From Aquibacillus kalidii (lineage in GTDB: Bacteria > Bacillota > Bacilli > Bacillales > Amphibacillaceae): 64,000 nucleotides of DNA. How positions within the stretch are numbered: position 1 is the first letter of the stretch; each line of letters begins with the position of its first letter. The position numbers and the translations under genes are program-made. This document shows, in pieces, positions 9,630 to 19,067 of this stretch. The DNA is taken from assembly GCF_014280935.1 (NCBI RefSeq), contig NZ_JACLZI010000039.1, forward strand, positions 1 through 64,000. The letters run 5' to 3'. The notes below the pieces were generated by a model. That model was not told the DNA's origin and made no database searches. It worked only from the letters and a program-made list of their open reading frames with translations.

Positions 9630-9655
9630 AAAAAAGGACCCAATTGGGCCCCTTC
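9630..9655 (-). terminator. Terminator of the metNPQ operon
   Basis: Minus strand AAGGGGCCCAATTGGGTCC followed by six T, a few bases past the metQ stop. Confidence 0.8.
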
Positions 9656-9658
9656 TAA

Positions 9659-10471
9659 TTATTCTCCTAGTACCTCTTCAATCGGTCGGATAACTGGAAC
9701 AGCTGCTCCTTCGTACTCTTTTTCGATAAAGCTTGTTACTTCATCTGAATGATAGATTTCTACAATCTTTTGAAATGCTTCTTCGTCCTTACGATCTGTG
9801 TGTGCCGCAATGATGTTAATATATGGTACGTTTTGATCGTCTTCACGGAATACGGGGTCAGCCGTTGGGTTTAAGCCTGCCGCAATGGCAACGTCAGAGT
9901 TAATAAGTGCTGCTGTTGCGTCCTGTAAACCACGTGCTGTTTGACCTGCTGTTACAGGAACAATTTCCAAGTTCTTTGGATTTTCAGTAATTGCTTCAAC
10001 ACCACCATCACCTGCAAAGCCTTCTTCAAGCGTAATTAACCCTGCTTTTTGTAGGAGCATTAATGCTCTACCTAGGTTTGTTGGTTCTTTCGGAACGATG
10101 ATTTGTGCACCGTCTTCTATTTCACTTAACTCTCCTACTTTGTCTGAATAAATACCCATCGGCCAAATTGGTGTTGTCCCAATCGCAGATAAGTTCAAGT
10201 CACGTTCTTCAATAAATGACTCAAAGTAACTAATTGTTTGGAAAGCGTTCAAATCAATCTCACCATTGTCTAAAGCAATGTTTGGTTGAACATAATCACT
10301 GAATTGGATAATTTCAATTTCAATACCTTCTTCGGCCGCTAATTCCTTCACTAGCTCCCATGTAGGTGTTTCTGCTGTTGTTGTACCAACTTTAACGGTT
10401 TCGTTATCTGATCCACAACCTGTAATAATAAATAGTAATAGTGCTGCTAGCGTAAATAAAAGTTTCTTCAT
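9659..10471 (-). CDS. metQ: Methionine ABC transporter substrate-binding lipoprotein
   Basis: NlpA/MetQ-family lipoprotein that captures methionine (D- or L-) outside the membrane and passes it to MetNP. The 270-residue protein has a signal peptide with lipobox IITGC (Cys19), then the family-typical KVGTTTAETPTWELVK, DLNAFQTISYFESF and ALINSDVAIAAGLNP segments. Third gene of a metN-metP-metQ operon under SAM riboswitch control, which supports methionine as the substrate. A strong terminator follows at once. Confidence 0.94.
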   Translation of the reverse strand: MKKLLFTLAALLLFIITGCGSDNETVKVGTTTAETPTWELVKELAAEEGIEIEIIQFSDYVQPNIALDNGEIDLNAFQTISYFESFIEERDLNLSAIGTTPIWPMGIYSDKVGELSEIEDGAQIIVPKEPTNLGRALMLLQKAGLITLEEGFAGDGGVEAITENPKNLEIVPVTAGQTARGLQDATAALINSDVAIAAGLNPTADPVFREDDQNVPYINIIAAHTDRKDEEAFQKIVEIYHSDEVTSFIEKEYEGAAVPVIRPIEEVLGE

Positions 10472-10540
10472 CTTTTGCGCTCCTTCTTGTAGTGTTTTTT
10501 TATATAGTAAGATGATTTAGATCATCCATAACCTAACTTA

Positions 10541-11203
10541 TTAAGATCTTCTGATTTTTTTTGATAAATAGTTTCCAAGTGATTGAATGAATTGAACCAT
10601 GATCACCAGGATAATGACCGTAATAACCATTACTTCTGTTTGGAATTGGTTATACCCATACGAGATAGCTAGATCACCAATACCGCCACCACCTACAGCA
10701 CCAGCCATCGCAGTTGCACCAATTAGGCCAATGATCGCAATCGTCAACGATAGAATTAAAGAACCTAACGCCTCTGGCAATAAAAATTTCCAGATGATTT
10801 GCCAAGGGGTCGCGCCCATTGCCTCCGCTAATTCAATCGTTCCCGGATCTACTTCTAATAACGAGTTTTCTACCAATCTTCCAATGTACGGCGCTGTGTA
10901 AAACACTAATGGAACAATTGCGGCCGTTGTACCGATAGATGTACCAACAATTAGCCTTGTGACCGGAATGATAGCTACAATTAAAATAATAAATGGAATC
11001 GAACGTAGCACATTCACAACAATATTCAATATATTAAATACTGCTTTATTTTCTAAGATGCCATTCTCTCTCGTGATCACTAGAATAATTCCGAGTGGGA
11101 TACCAATTAGTATCGAAATAAGGAAAGCGACAATAATCATGTACATTGTATCGTTTAGTGCCCCAAATAATTCAGGCCAAAACCATGACCAATCAAACTG
11201 CAT
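10541..11203 (-). CDS. metP: Methionine ABC transporter permease
   Basis: MetI/MetP-type permease, 220 residues with about five membrane helices and the inner-membrane ABC-permease loop EAMGATPWQIIWKFLLPEA (near residues 130-150) that docks on the ATPase. Start ATG at 11203 overlaps the metN stop by 11 bases, so the two are translationally coupled. It forms the channel of the methionine importer with MetN and MetQ. Confidence 0.94.
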   Translation of the reverse strand: MQFDWSWFWPELFGALNDTMYMIIVAFLISILIGIPLGIILVITRENGILENKAVFNILNIVVNVLRSIPFIILIVAIIPVTRLIVGTSIGTTAAIVPLVFYTAPYIGRLVENSLLEVDPGTIELAEAMGATPWQIIWKFLLPEALGSLILSLTIAIIGLIGATAMAGAVGGGGIGDLAISYGYNQFQTEVMVITVIILVIMVQFIQSLGNYLSKKIRRS

Positions 11204-12227
11204 CTGACTTAACCTCCTTAATCGTTACCTGTCTTCCTTTAATATAGTCAACAACGTTATTAATTTCTTGTGGATCCCCGTTCAATTCTACAATTATATT
11301 CCCAAACGGCTGCCCTTGTATTTCCGTAATCGTTCCATAGATGACATTAATGTCTATCTTAAACTTCTTAGCAACATCGGAAAGTAATGGATCATTGGCA
11401 GATTCTCCCTTGTAGAGAATCCTGTACACTGAATTAGATTCACCTTTTTCTAACACTTTTTTCAATGTCGCTTCCGGTAACGCATCATTTAGCACGGTTC
11501 GAACAAAGCTTCTCGCAATGGCTGTTTTTGGCTCTGTGAACAGATTAATCGTAGAATCCTGTTCGACAATCACACCACCATCTAGTACCGCTACTCGATC
11601 ACAAATATCTCTAATCACATTCATCTCATGCGTGATTAATAGAATTGTAATACCTAACTCATCACGAACCTGTTTTAATAGCTCTAAGACGGCGTTCGTT
11701 GTATCTGGATCTAGTGCAGATGTAGCCTCATCACACAGTAATACATGTGGATCTGTTGCGAGCGCTCTAGCGATACCAATTCGTTGTTTTTGCCCACCAG
11801 ACAATTGTTCCGGATAGTGATCTGCTTTATCTTCTAGTCCGACAAAAGAAAGAAGCTTCCTTACCTTCTTGTCGATATCCTCTTTTGCATACCCCTCTAT
11901 AATAAGTGGCATGGCAACATTTCCAAATGCTGTTTTTGAATGCAACAAATTAAATTGCTGAAAAATCATCCCTATTTTTTTCCGTTCTGCTCTTAACTTC
12001 TTAGGTGACAATTTAGTTAAGTCTGTTCCATTTACTTTCACTTTACCAGACGTAGGCTTCTCTAATAAGTTAACGCAACGAATCAAGGAGCTCTTACCAG
12101 CTCCACTGTAGCCGACTACACCAAATATTTCCCCTTTTTTGACCTCAAGGTTTATATCCTTCAAAGCTTCAACAGGGTTGTCTCCACCCTCACCATAAAC
12201 CTTTCGAATTCCTTCAAGTATTAACAT
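11193..12227 (-). CDS. metN: Methionine ABC transporter ATP-binding protein
   Basis: ATPase of the methionine importer, 344 residues. Walker A GYSGAGKSSLI near residue 38, Q-loop FQQFNLLHS, signature LSGGQKQRIGIARAL, Walker B VLLCDEATSALD and the switch His in LLITHEMN are intact. The C-terminal 90 residues form a NIL domain (ligand-sensing, methionine inhibition in MetN proteins), which separates it from generic ABC ATPases. First gene after the SAM riboswitch. Confidence 0.95.
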   Translation of the reverse strand: MLILEGIRKVYGEGGDNPVEALKDINLEVKKGEIFGVVGYSGAGKSSLIRCVNLLEKPTSGKVKVNGTDLTKLSPKKLRAERKKIGMIFQQFNLLHSKTAFGNVAMPLIIEGYAKEDIDKKVRKLLSFVGLEDKADHYPEQLSGGQKQRIGIARALATDPHVLLCDEATSALDPDTTNAVLELLKQVRDELGITILLITHEMNVIRDICDRVAVLDGGVIVEQDSTINLFTEPKTAIARSFVRTVLNDALPEATLKKVLEKGESNSVYRILYKGESANDPLLSDVAKKFKIDINVIYGTITEIQGQPFGNIIVELNGDPQEINNVVDYIKGRQVTIKEVKSDAV

Positions 12228-12277
12228 AACTCTCTCTACTCCTTTGTTCTCTCATACGCTGCAATCATTTCTGTAAC

Positions 12278-12314
12278 AAAAAAAGAACCCGTTTCTTTTG
12301 AAAGAGGCTCTTCA
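12278..12314 (-). terminator. Expression-platform terminator of the SAM riboswitch
   Basis: Minus strand GAAGAGCCTCTTTC, short loop, GAAACGGGTTC, then seven T. The stem lies just past the aptamer and about 50 bases before metN, the usual layout for transcriptional S-box control. Confidence 0.85.
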
Positions 12315-12326
12315 TTCTATAGAAAC

Positions 12327-12425
12327 CTTATCTCTCAGAAATATCTTCTGTAGGATTTAGCACCTTTCTCTTAGAGAAGGTTGCCGGATGTCATTGGGCC
12401 TTGTCCCTCGATCACTCTTGATAAG
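12327..12425 (-). ncRNA. SAM-I (S-box) riboswitch aptamer
   Basis: On the minus strand the element opens with CTTATCAAGAG, contains GAGGGACAAGGCCCAATGA, CCGGCAACC and AAGGTGCTAAATCC, and closes with GAGAGATAAG pairing to the first bases. These are the conserved S-box blocks in order. It would shut off metNPQ when S-adenosylmethionine is plentiful. Confidence 0.95.
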
Positions 12426-12448
12426 CAATATTCAATTATTATTTTTCC

Positions 12449-12477
12449 ATCATATCGAGTCGACATAAAATTGTCAA
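12449..12477 (-). promoter_or_regulatory. Sigma-A promoter of metNPQ
   Basis: TTGACA and TATGAT separated by 17 bases on the minus strand, about 25 bases before the riboswitch. Confidence 0.8.
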
Positions 12478-12521
12478 CACTATTATCAAAACTTTTTAGT
12501 TGACAAAATTTAGTAAATCAA

Positions 12522-13655
12522 TCATTTAGAAAAACGCTTCATAGAAAATGGGCGAATATCAAGCGTTGACTCCCTGTTCCCTATGACCAATTGGCTCAAT
12601 ATTTCTCCAATAACACTGCTAAATTTAAATCCATGTCCAGAAAATCCACAAGCAATTACTACATGATCATGACCAGGATGCTTATCAATAATAAAATCCT
12701 CATCCGGTGTCATCGTATACGTACATGCTTTGCCCATTTTGTGTGACCCAAGCCTTGGCATAAACTGTTCTGCATAGCTACTGACATCTTGTTGGTCTTG
12801 TTCATATGTTCCAAATTCAGCTAACGGTTGCTTCATATCTCTAGGAATCCCACCATCATGTCTCCCAATCTTTACCCCAGCTTGATCAATACTTGGAAAG
12901 CCGTAATAAGTTTCAGTTGGTAATTCAAATGAAAAGGCAGGAAAATCACTAGAGCGATAGAGGCTTTCATCTGTTTCAAACCAGGAAAATGTGTTTCGTT
13001 CTTCTTGTAATGGTAGCTCTAAATCTACTAATGGCAGAAGCTTTCTTGTTCCTGCTCCTGGCGTCATAATTAAAGACGCTGCTGTGAAGCTTTCATCCGC
13101 TGTGTCCACCTGTACACTATCTTCAAAAATAGTGATGGATGTCACCGGGGCATTAACCTTTAACACGGCACCATGCGCTTTCGCTTGGTTTCTAAAAGCT
13201 CTAATACAATTTTCACTCATTAATACACCTGAATCTACTTCGTAACAGCCTATATAACCCTCAGGAACATGAAAGCCTGTCCACCGTTTTTTAATTTCGT
13301 CCGCAGTTAATTGCTCTACATTTAATGAGTAGTTTTTTGCACTACTGATCACGTTTTGAATAAATGTAGAGTCTGGCTGTCCAATGTTGATAACACCAGT
13401 CGGGAGAAAGATTTTCTCTTCTGATTGCTCTTCTAATTCGTTCCACAGTTCTTGTGCACGTAAAGCCATTTTTACGTAACTTTCCCCTTCTCCATAGGCA
13501 TGACGAATAATTCTAGTCTCTCCATGATGAGAACCTTCTGCATGTGGAGGATTATGAGAATCAATTAATAATACACGCTTCCCCTGTTTCGCTAAATAGT
13601 AACCAGCGGCCATCCCCATCGATCCCGCACCTACAATAATAACTTCATAGTTCAT
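12522..13655 (-). CDS. FAD-dependent oxidase, monomeric sarcosine oxidase / N-methyltryptophan oxidase type
   Basis: Flavoenzyme of the DAO family, 377 residues. The N-terminal dinucleotide fold VIIVGAGSMGMAAGYYLAKQGK ends in an acidic residue (LLIDSH), followed by the GSHHGETRIIRHAYGE segment typical of monomeric sarcosine and N-methyltryptophan oxidases, which oxidise N-methyl amino acids to formaldehyde, H2O2 and the free amine. Late motifs CTYTMTPDEDFIID and ACGFSGHGFKFSS include the Cys that commonly holds covalent FAD (KACTYT). I use ATG at 13655, with GGAGAG nine bases upstream, not the Met seven codons earlier. Substrate cannot be read from sequence. It is a single gene with no visible partner. 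Confidence 0.85.
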   Translation of the reverse strand: MNYEVIIVGAGSMGMAAGYYLAKQGKRVLLIDSHNPPHAEGSHHGETRIIRHAYGEGESYVKMALRAQELWNELEEQSEEKIFLPTGVINIGQPDSTFIQNVISSAKNYSLNVEQLTADEIKKRWTGFHVPEGYIGCYEVDSGVLMSENCIRAFRNQAKAHGAVLKVNAPVTSITIFEDSVQVDTADESFTAASLIMTPGAGTRKLLPLVDLELPLQEERNTFSWFETDESLYRSSDFPAFSFELPTETYYGFPSIDQAGVKIGRHDGGIPRDMKQPLAEFGTYEQDQQDVSSYAEQFMPRLGSHKMGKACTYTMTPDEDFIIDKHPGHDHVVIACGFSGHGFKFSSVIGEILSQLVIGNRESTLDIRPFSMKRFSK

Positions 13656-13941
13656 CTCTATATACTCTCCTTTCATATCCCAACGTTCAAACTTACATTA
13701 ACTTGAATAATACCTTCATCTGCATAAAAATTCAATGTTAATAATTTTCAGAGGGTAGTTAAAGGACAGCGGCAGAGACTTACCTCGATGATTGTCTTGT
13801 TTATCCTTGCTCTTATCACATGTGAGGTTTGTTCGTCGAGATATTAGCCAACATGAAACTTAATAAGTAAATTTGATTTTCCAACAAAAGAAGTGAGGAT
13901 ATGCCAGTAACTCCTGGCATATCCTCACTTTTTATTTTAAA
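13656..13941. other. Intergenic stretch with a terminator hairpin
   Basis: No coding frame seen. The only clear structure is the hairpin at 13892-13929. A GC-richer patch around 13765-13830 reads like structured RNA in places, but I cannot match it to any riboswitch or T-box I know. Confidence 0.4.
13892..13935. terminator. Hairpin after the second yjcZ-type gene
   Basis: Arms GTGAGGATATGCCAG and CTGGCATATCCTCAC with T-rich sequence on both sides, so likely a terminator for the leftward peptide gene and perhaps bidirectional. Confidence 0.7.
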
Positions 13942-14049
13942 TTAATATGCGCCAAATCCACCTACATAAGAAGTACCTACAATGATTAGAAGAATGAACA
14001 ATACAACGATCAACGCAAAACCATTGTTATAACCGAATTCTGCACCCAT
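13942..14049 (-). CDS. YjcZ-family small sporulation membrane peptide, copy 2
   Basis: A 35-residue peptide that shares its first 23 residues with the copy at 9401 and differs only towards the C-terminus ([11 protein letters not shown]). One hydrophobic helix. ATG with AAAGGAGG upstream, and the same predicted sigma-K promoter layout. The pair looks like a duplication that kept both coding and control DNA. Confidence 0.85.
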   Translation of the reverse strand: MGAEFGYNNGFALIVVLFILLIIVGTSYVGGFGAY

Positions 14050-14080
14050 TCTTTAGCCTCCTTTTAAATTGCTACACTAA

Positions 14081-14113
14081 TAACCTATGATCCTATAGCC
14101 AATTTGTAAGGGC
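14081..14113 (-). promoter_or_regulatory. Predicted sigma-K-type promoter of yjcZ copy 2
   Basis: Minus strand GCCCTTAC, 16 bases, then CATAGGTTA. It matches the first copy in spacing although the spacer bases differ, which suggests the promoter elements are under selection. Confidence 0.6.
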
Positions 14114-14253
14114 GGATGACCTAGAAAACAAAAAATCTCACCTATCGATGTGAAGTAGGTGGATCTTAATACACCATTTCCTTAAGTGACGGATCTTTTT
14201 CTTAATCTATTACATCTTATAATAAAAAGTAAATCCATAGTAGTTTATCTACT

Positions 14254-14658
14254 TTAATCCACGGGGCCGACTCCTATATAGTCAAAGGTATTTATATCTG
14301 CATATACAATCATATTATTTGTAGAAGACTGACTTTTTGTTTGAAATTCAATCTCATATACCTCCCGCCCTTCATATAAAACATGATCAACCTGATTCAT
14401 CCATTTTTCACTCAAAGTAACTGTAGATACTTTCCCATCCTTCCAAGTGCCATCAATCCATGCCTTTTGACCGGAAGATAACTGGCCCCACACGGTTAAC
14501 TTAAGATTTTTTGTAAGCAGCTCATCATCGGGTGCTTCATTATTAATGTTAATTTTGTCTTTATTTACGGTATCTCGTGCACTTTGGTTAGAACAACCGA
14601 CTCCAAACAAAAGAACTAAACAAAGAATAAATATCAAAGATTTCCTCACTATCAACAC
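14254..14658 (-). CDS. Small lipoprotein of unknown function
   Basis: A 134-residue predicted lipoprotein with a signal peptide and lipobox LLFGVGCSNQS (Cys22). The mature part is about 110 residues, probably beta-rich (LKLTVWGQLSSGQKAWIDG, VYEIEFQTKS). I do not recognise the family. The neighbours on the same strand are also small secreted or membrane proteins. Confidence 0.65.
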   Translation of the reverse strand: MLIVRKSLIFILCLVLLFGVGCSNQSARDTVNKDKININNEAPDDELLTKNLKLTVWGQLSSGQKAWIDGTWKDGKVSTVTLSEKWMNQVDHVLYEGREVYEIEFQTKSQSSTNNMIVYADINTFDYIGVGPVD

Positions 14659-14845
14659 CTCCTTATAAAATAGACGTACTATAGATATTGAAGTTACAGG
14701 AATGTTTTTCTACAAACGTTCAATAATGCTCTACTTTTTATATGGTATTCTTGATTCTTTTTAATTTGTCAGAGCATACCTCAATTTGATCTAATACACC
14801 TTAACAATACATCAGTACCACCACAATAATTCAATAAGATTCTAT

Positions 14846-15426
14846 CTAACTCCAATCAATGTATCTTGGGTCTCCACCAAATAATTCATCCGCTACTAAA
14901 TCACCTTCTGTATCAAAGGCCCTAATAGTCCATGTATCCATTGAATATTCATCAGCTACAAATAGGACATAGTTATCCTTTACTTGTTTCAAATTATATA
15001 TGGCAATTCATTAAGCGATAAATCGTATTTATTAGATAGCTTTATGCCTTCCATATGGTTCCCAAGTGTAATATACTCAATGTTAGAATTTTCAGCAGTC
15101 TTTACCGCAACTAAGAAGTCATCATCATCGGCAATTCCAATCGCTTTAAATGGTTGACCTTCTTCTACCATTGCCCCCGATGTACTACCATCAAACTTAT
15201 ATAAAAATCCATATTTTTTATGTATTTCTGCTACTCCAAATGCTCCCGTTTCATCTTCAAATAACACGGCTTTTGCATAATCACCAATATCGCTTGAACG
15301 AACCATCTTAACATCACCTGGTACAGCATTTATCTCATTAAAGTGTAATTCTGACAGGCTCCTTGTTAAGAATATAACTAAAATTAAAAAGACAACAAAG
15401 AAAGCTTTTTTCATATTAACCCCCAC
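14846..15426 (-). pseudogene. Secreted/anchored protein of unknown function broken by a one-base frameshift
   Basis: The N-terminal part (15426 to 14989) encodes a signal anchor and a beta-rich domain, ending early at LNELPYII. One reading frame over, the DNA continues with IYNLKQVKDNYVLFVADE and further coding-like sequence ending GGDPRYIDWS at a TAG at 14846-14848. Adding one base in the CC before ATATATAATT (near 15000) would join both into a protein of about 190 residues. Either the gene is a recent pseudogene or the base call is wrong. I do not recognise the family. Confidence 0.65.
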
Positions 15427-15603
15427 CCATTGTTCATCTCATATTTCCATCTAGCATTAAGCTGTCCTTCATTTAAATTCGATTTTGCATCACAGTCATA
15501 TTAACATATAACCCCAATATACTTCTCTGACTATAAAAAGAAGAGAAACGCCAAATGACGTTCCTCCTCGATTTTAAACGCATCTATACCAAGAAAATTA
15601 TTG

Positions 15604-15801
15604 TTAATTTTGCTTTACTTTAGCACGCTTTATATCAAAAATTCCAATCGTTATACAAACTATAAAGCCTAGTACTAAGATGACTGTAAGCATCCAATTA
15701 TCTCCCCAACTTGTAATGGCACTACATAAACAAGTCAATGCAATAACTATCGCTCCATATTTCTCTCTCCACTTTTCTAATTTGGAATTTTCATCACGCA
15801 A
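15604..15801 (-). CDS. Small two-helix membrane protein, unknown
   Basis: A 65-residue protein with a charged N-terminus (RDENSKLEKWREKYG) and two hydrophobic helices. It appears to start at TTG (15801), nine bases after GGGGAGA. Function not recognised. Confidence 0.5.
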   Translation of the reverse strand: MRDENSKLEKWREKYGAIVIALTCLCSAITSWGDNWMLTVILVLGFIVCITIGIFDIKRAKVKQN

Positions 15802-15870
15802 TCAGTCTTCTCCCCTTTTCTTTTATAAAGGCCTCACCTGCTAATCCCTAATTATTTTACATGGTTATAT

Positions 15871-16113
15871 CTACTTTTTTATTTCTTTTGATATTTTTTC
15901 AGCCTGACCATCCAAGTAGTCTATACTAAAAAACCATAATAAGCTTATTCCCAGATAGAAAATCGCTAAAATGCCGAGGTTGTCTATTACATTCTCCCAC
16001 ATAGTTTTGGAAGTGAAAAAATGTCCCCAAATAAGTGATAAAACTAAGTAAAAAATAGGGGCTATTATATGGATTAAGGCATATAGTAATTTCAGAACTT
16101 TATATTTACTCAA
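15871..16113 (-). CDS. Small membrane protein, unknown
   Basis: An 80-residue protein with two or three hydrophobic segments (LLYALIHIIAPIFYLVLSL and LGILAIFYLGISLLWFF) and a basic C-terminus (AEKISKEIKK). ATG start with AAAAAGGAGTG upstream. Not recognised. Confidence 0.6.
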   Translation of the reverse strand: MSKYKVLKLLYALIHIIAPIFYLVLSLIWGHFFTSKTMWENVIDNLGILAIFYLGISLLWFFSIDYLDGQAEKISKEIKK

Positions 16114-16229
16114 AAAAACACTCCTTTTTAGAAATCGCGTTTCCCTAATGTATCTCTACTTATGTGTATTGAAATGTCCCATAAAAATGCACCTTTTTGC
16201 TTTGAATAATACTCTATTTCCTATCATAC

Positions 16230-16769
16230 TTAACCCCAATCATAAAAAAAGGTATGAAAAACACCTACTATTAGGAAAATATCATCTAAATAATCTCCGT
16301 TAACTACTTGAATTTCTATTTCGTCAGGTAGAGCTACGTTCATTCTCTTCCATTTGGCGATAAGTTGCTCGTCTTTAATCCATTCAGTCCAACCAAACCT
16401 TTCTTTCCTAGTAACTGTATGGATTACACCCTTATAATAAAATTCTACTATTGGACTAAAATGGAATTTACGCACATCTTTTAGAACAAGAACATGTTCC
16501 TGATCATTAGCATCAAAGTATATAACATCATATTGCTTTTTACCAAAAAACGAGGAGCTTTCTTTCGATTTAAACTTCAATTCGTTGTTATGATCAACTA
16601 TCTCATAGGCTGTAAACCAATTGTTTAAAATGGAAGTATCAAGTAATTTTGTGAACCAGTTTTTATAAATCCTTTTTATTACTCCAATTTTCCTACTACC
16701 CTGATAAAGTTCAATAGGTTTGGTTGAATCTCTAAATTGAAATCCTGGCGTGTACTTAAAATAATACAT
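16230..16769 (-). CDS. Tubby C-terminal-like / LURP-one-type domain protein
   Basis: A 179-residue soluble protein. The pattern of short beta strands (IGVIKRIYKNWFTKLL, WFTAYEIVDHNNELKFKS, YDVIYFDANDQEHVLVL, VEFYYKGVIHTV) resembles the tubby-like/LURP-one fold proteins found in Bacillaceae. Their role in bacteria is unclear, perhaps lipid or ligand binding. ATG start with GAAAGGAGAGG upstream. This is a fold-level guess. Confidence 0.5.
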   Translation of the reverse strand: MYYFKYTPGFQFRDSTKPIELYQGSRKIGVIKRIYKNWFTKLLDTSILNNWFTAYEIVDHNNELKFKSKESSSFFGKKQYDVIYFDANDQEHVLVLKDVRKFHFSPIVEFYYKGVIHTVTRKERFGWTEWIKDEQLIAKWKRMNVALPDEIEIQVVNGDYLDDIFLIVGVFHTFFYDWG

Positions 16770-16983
16770 ACCTAACCTCTCCTTTCAAAAAGCTTCTGAT
16801 AGTTAATACGCTTGATCAACTATTTGGTTTCAAAATTAAATAATTTAATAAGCTGCAGCTTTATCTTTCACTATCAATACTACTCTGAATGAAGCGTAGG
16901 ATAACGAATCCTTTTTTTAGAAATTTGTGCTTCAGTGTCCCGAACTTAGGCGATATTTTTTTATAATTCCATTAGATTTACGT

Positions 16984-17020
16984 AAATAAAAAGACCACAG
17001 CGAGTAGCTATGGTCTTTAG
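16984..17020 (-). terminator. Terminator of the MscS/SEC-C operon
   Basis: Minus strand AAAGACCATAGC, loop, GCTGTGGTCTTT then T-rich sequence. It lies about 115 bases past the SEC-C gene. Confidence 0.75.
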
Positions 17021-17132
17021 ATATGTGATTCTCTTTGTGAGGCAGTAACCATTTAGGATATGTCCCCCTCAACTTTAGCTTTTGTTGGATAGATTTAACA
17101 GTAGATGAAATTGGAAACACCTTTCCGATTTC

Positions 17133-17504
17133 CTAGCCACAGCACTTTTTGTATTTTTTGCCACTACCGCAAAAGCAAGGATCATTCCTGCCAATTTTCC
17201 GTTCATTGACCACTGGGACTTGCTCAGTTTCATCCGACTCTAAGTCCAAATATTTCCTCTCGTAATACTCTGGGAGTTTGGATAATTTTTTACAGTATCG
17301 TTTTTCATTATAGTACTCTTCGCTGGTAGCAACTTGATGGATCTCTTCCACTAATACTGCAGCAATCATTACCTTCAAGTCCTCCATAGAATAGCCAAGA
17401 TCCAGTAGTCTATTTAATGTCCTCTTTGTACACTTTGGGTTATTGGCATTTAATTGATTATCTACTACTTCCAGCAATTGCGCTTTCAATTTATAGTTAA
17501 CCAC
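17133..17504 (-). CDS. SEC-C motif protein (DUF1841-like)
   Basis: A 123-residue protein with a helical N-terminal part and a C-terminal SEC-C zinc-binding motif ([19 protein letters not shown]), as at the end of SecA. Such stand-alone proteins may bind ribosomes or translocase, but this is not settled. GTG start at 17504 with GGGAG seven bases upstream. It follows the MscS-family gene by 25 bases and is probably co-transcribed with it. Confidence 0.8.
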   Translation of the reverse strand: MVNYKLKAQLLEVVDNQLNANNPKCTKRTLNRLLDLGYSMEDLKVMIAAVLVEEIHQVATSEEYYNEKRYCKKLSKLPEYYERKYLDLESDETEQVPVVNERKIGRNDPCFCGSGKKYKKCCG

Positions 17505-17529
17505 ATCTATTCTCCCTTTGAAACTGAAA

Positions 17530-18819
17530 TTAGGAATAATCTACCTTTCTTGTCACCTGATCTTCACGCTTTATCTCCTCCCTAGTAGAAGGAGCTGCCA
17601 TATTCTTTAGATCATGTCCAGAAGGTTTCTGGAATAATCGGATTCCAAACTCTGGTGCTACCGCAAACAGGTGATCAAAGATATCTGATTGAATCGTTTC
17701 ATACACGTGCCATCTTACATCATTGGTAAAGGCATATACTTCTAATGGCAAGCCGTGTTCACTTGGTGCCAGCTGTCTAACCATCAAGGTCATATCCTGT
17801 CTAATTTGCGGGTGATTCTCTAAGTAATTCTGAACATAGATCCGAAACACCCCAATATTCGTCATGGACCGTCTATTCACTGTACTGCTGTCATCCAAAT
17901 CATTTCTGGCATTGTACTCTGCAATTTCTTTTTCGGTACGACTGAGGTAATCAGATAAGTAATGGATTTTTTTAAGTCTTTCCAACATTTCCTCCGTTAA
18001 AAAAGAAATACTAGTTGTATCGATAAACAAAGAACGCATAATCCGGCGCCCACCAGCATTTTGCATCCCTCTCCAATTAATAAAAGAATCGGAAACAAGG
18101 GCATAGCTAGGAATCATCGTAATCGTTTTATCCCAATTTTGAACCTTTACCGTGACAAGAGATATATCGATAATATCGCCATCTGCACCGTATTTAGGCA
18201 TCTCAATCCAATCCCCAACTCGCACCATATCATTTGCTGCCAATTGAACGCCTGCTACCAGACCTAAAATAGAATCTCTAAAAATAAGCAATAGAATGGC
18301 CGAAAGAGCACCTACCCCACTTAGAAGAATGAACGGACTCTGCCCTAGTAAAATTGAAATGACTAACAGAACTCCTACAATGACTACTACAATGTTCGCC
18401 ACTTGTAGATATCCCTTAATCGGTCTACTTTTAGAGATTTCAAAGGTTTGATAAATATCATTAATTGCATTTAGTAAACTAAATATCACCGTCAACCCTG
18501 TGATAATCATATAGATGATGGCCGCTTTTTCAATGAACGATTGATAAGTCGGAAAAGCCTGCGCAAAGAAAAATATAATGATAGCTGGTACAACATGGGA
18601 TATCTTATGAAAGACTTTTCTTTCAAGTAACATATCATCCCATTGGAACTTGTTATTTTTAATGAAATGGCTAACGATCCTCATGACAAATTTTTTAGTA
18701 ATAAAATTTGCAATGATACAGATGATTCCAATAAATAGAATCATAATAATATACGTTAAGTATTCAGCTATGGTAGGTGACAGATTGTATCCTGTTAGCC
18801 AGTTACTAATGTAACGCAT
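17530..18819 (-). CDS. MscS-family mechanosensitive channel (YbdG-like)
   Basis: A 429-residue membrane channel that would open on membrane tension to release solutes after osmotic downshock. About five N-terminal helices precede the pore helix and conserved beta domain: [19 protein letters not shown] (TM3), [26 protein letters not shown] and the following [24 protein letters not shown]. The long C-terminal cytoplasmic part (about 200 residues) matches the YbdG/MscM type rather than the 280-residue MscS. ATG with GGAGGATTTAC upstream. Confidence 0.9.
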   Translation of the reverse strand: MRYISNWLTGYNLSPTIAEYLTYIIMILFIGIICIIANFITKKFVMRIVSHFIKNNKFQWDDMLLERKVFHKISHVVPAIIIFFFAQAFPTYQSFIEKAAIIYMIITGLTVIFSLLNAINDIYQTFEISKSRPIKGYLQVANIVVVIVGVLLVISILLGQSPFILLSGVGALSAILLLIFRDSILGLVAGVQLAANDMVRVGDWIEMPKYGADGDIIDISLVTVKVQNWDKTITMIPSYALVSDSFINWRGMQNAGGRRIMRSLFIDTTSISFLTEEMLERLKKIHYLSDYLSRTEKEIAEYNARNDLDDSSTVNRRSMTNIGVFRIYVQNYLENHPQIRQDMTLMVRQLAPSEHGLPLEVYAFTNDVRWHVYETIQSDIFDHLFAVAPEFGIRLFQKPSGHDLKNMAAPSTREEIKREDQVTRKVDYS

Positions 18820-18973
18820 GTAAATCCTCCGTTCTATTATACGAGAAACGATTGGTCAGATAGTAAGTTATACTTTTACAGAAATTATAGCACAATAATA
18901 GCTAGAATTAGACTTTGGGGATCCACCATATTAGAGTCTTACACACCATAACTTTTATCAAACAAATAGAGTG

Positions 18974-19003
18974 TTTCGGTAAAACAAAACTATTTTGCCG
19001 AAA
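18974..19003. promoter_or_regulatory. Inverted repeat upstream of the repeat lipoprotein
   Basis: TTTCGG and CCGAAA separated by 18 bases (18974-18979 and 18998-19003), in the region that should hold the promoter of the rightward lipoprotein gene. It could be an operator; no family assignment. Confidence 0.3.
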
Positions 19004-19067
19004 TATGTTTTATTGTGTCATTTACGTGGAAGTGTTATTGTAAGACAAATAATTAGGAGGAGATAAT

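Noticed and set aside
13765-13830. Possible riboswitch between the oxidase and yjcZ copy 2
   Set aside because: Bits such as AAAGGAC and CTCTGCC recall glycine riboswitch pieces, but the conserved blocks are not in order on either strand.
16932-17120. 62-codon minus-strand frame
   Set aside because: It contains the terminator hairpin of the SEC-C gene and has no protein-like pattern or start site.
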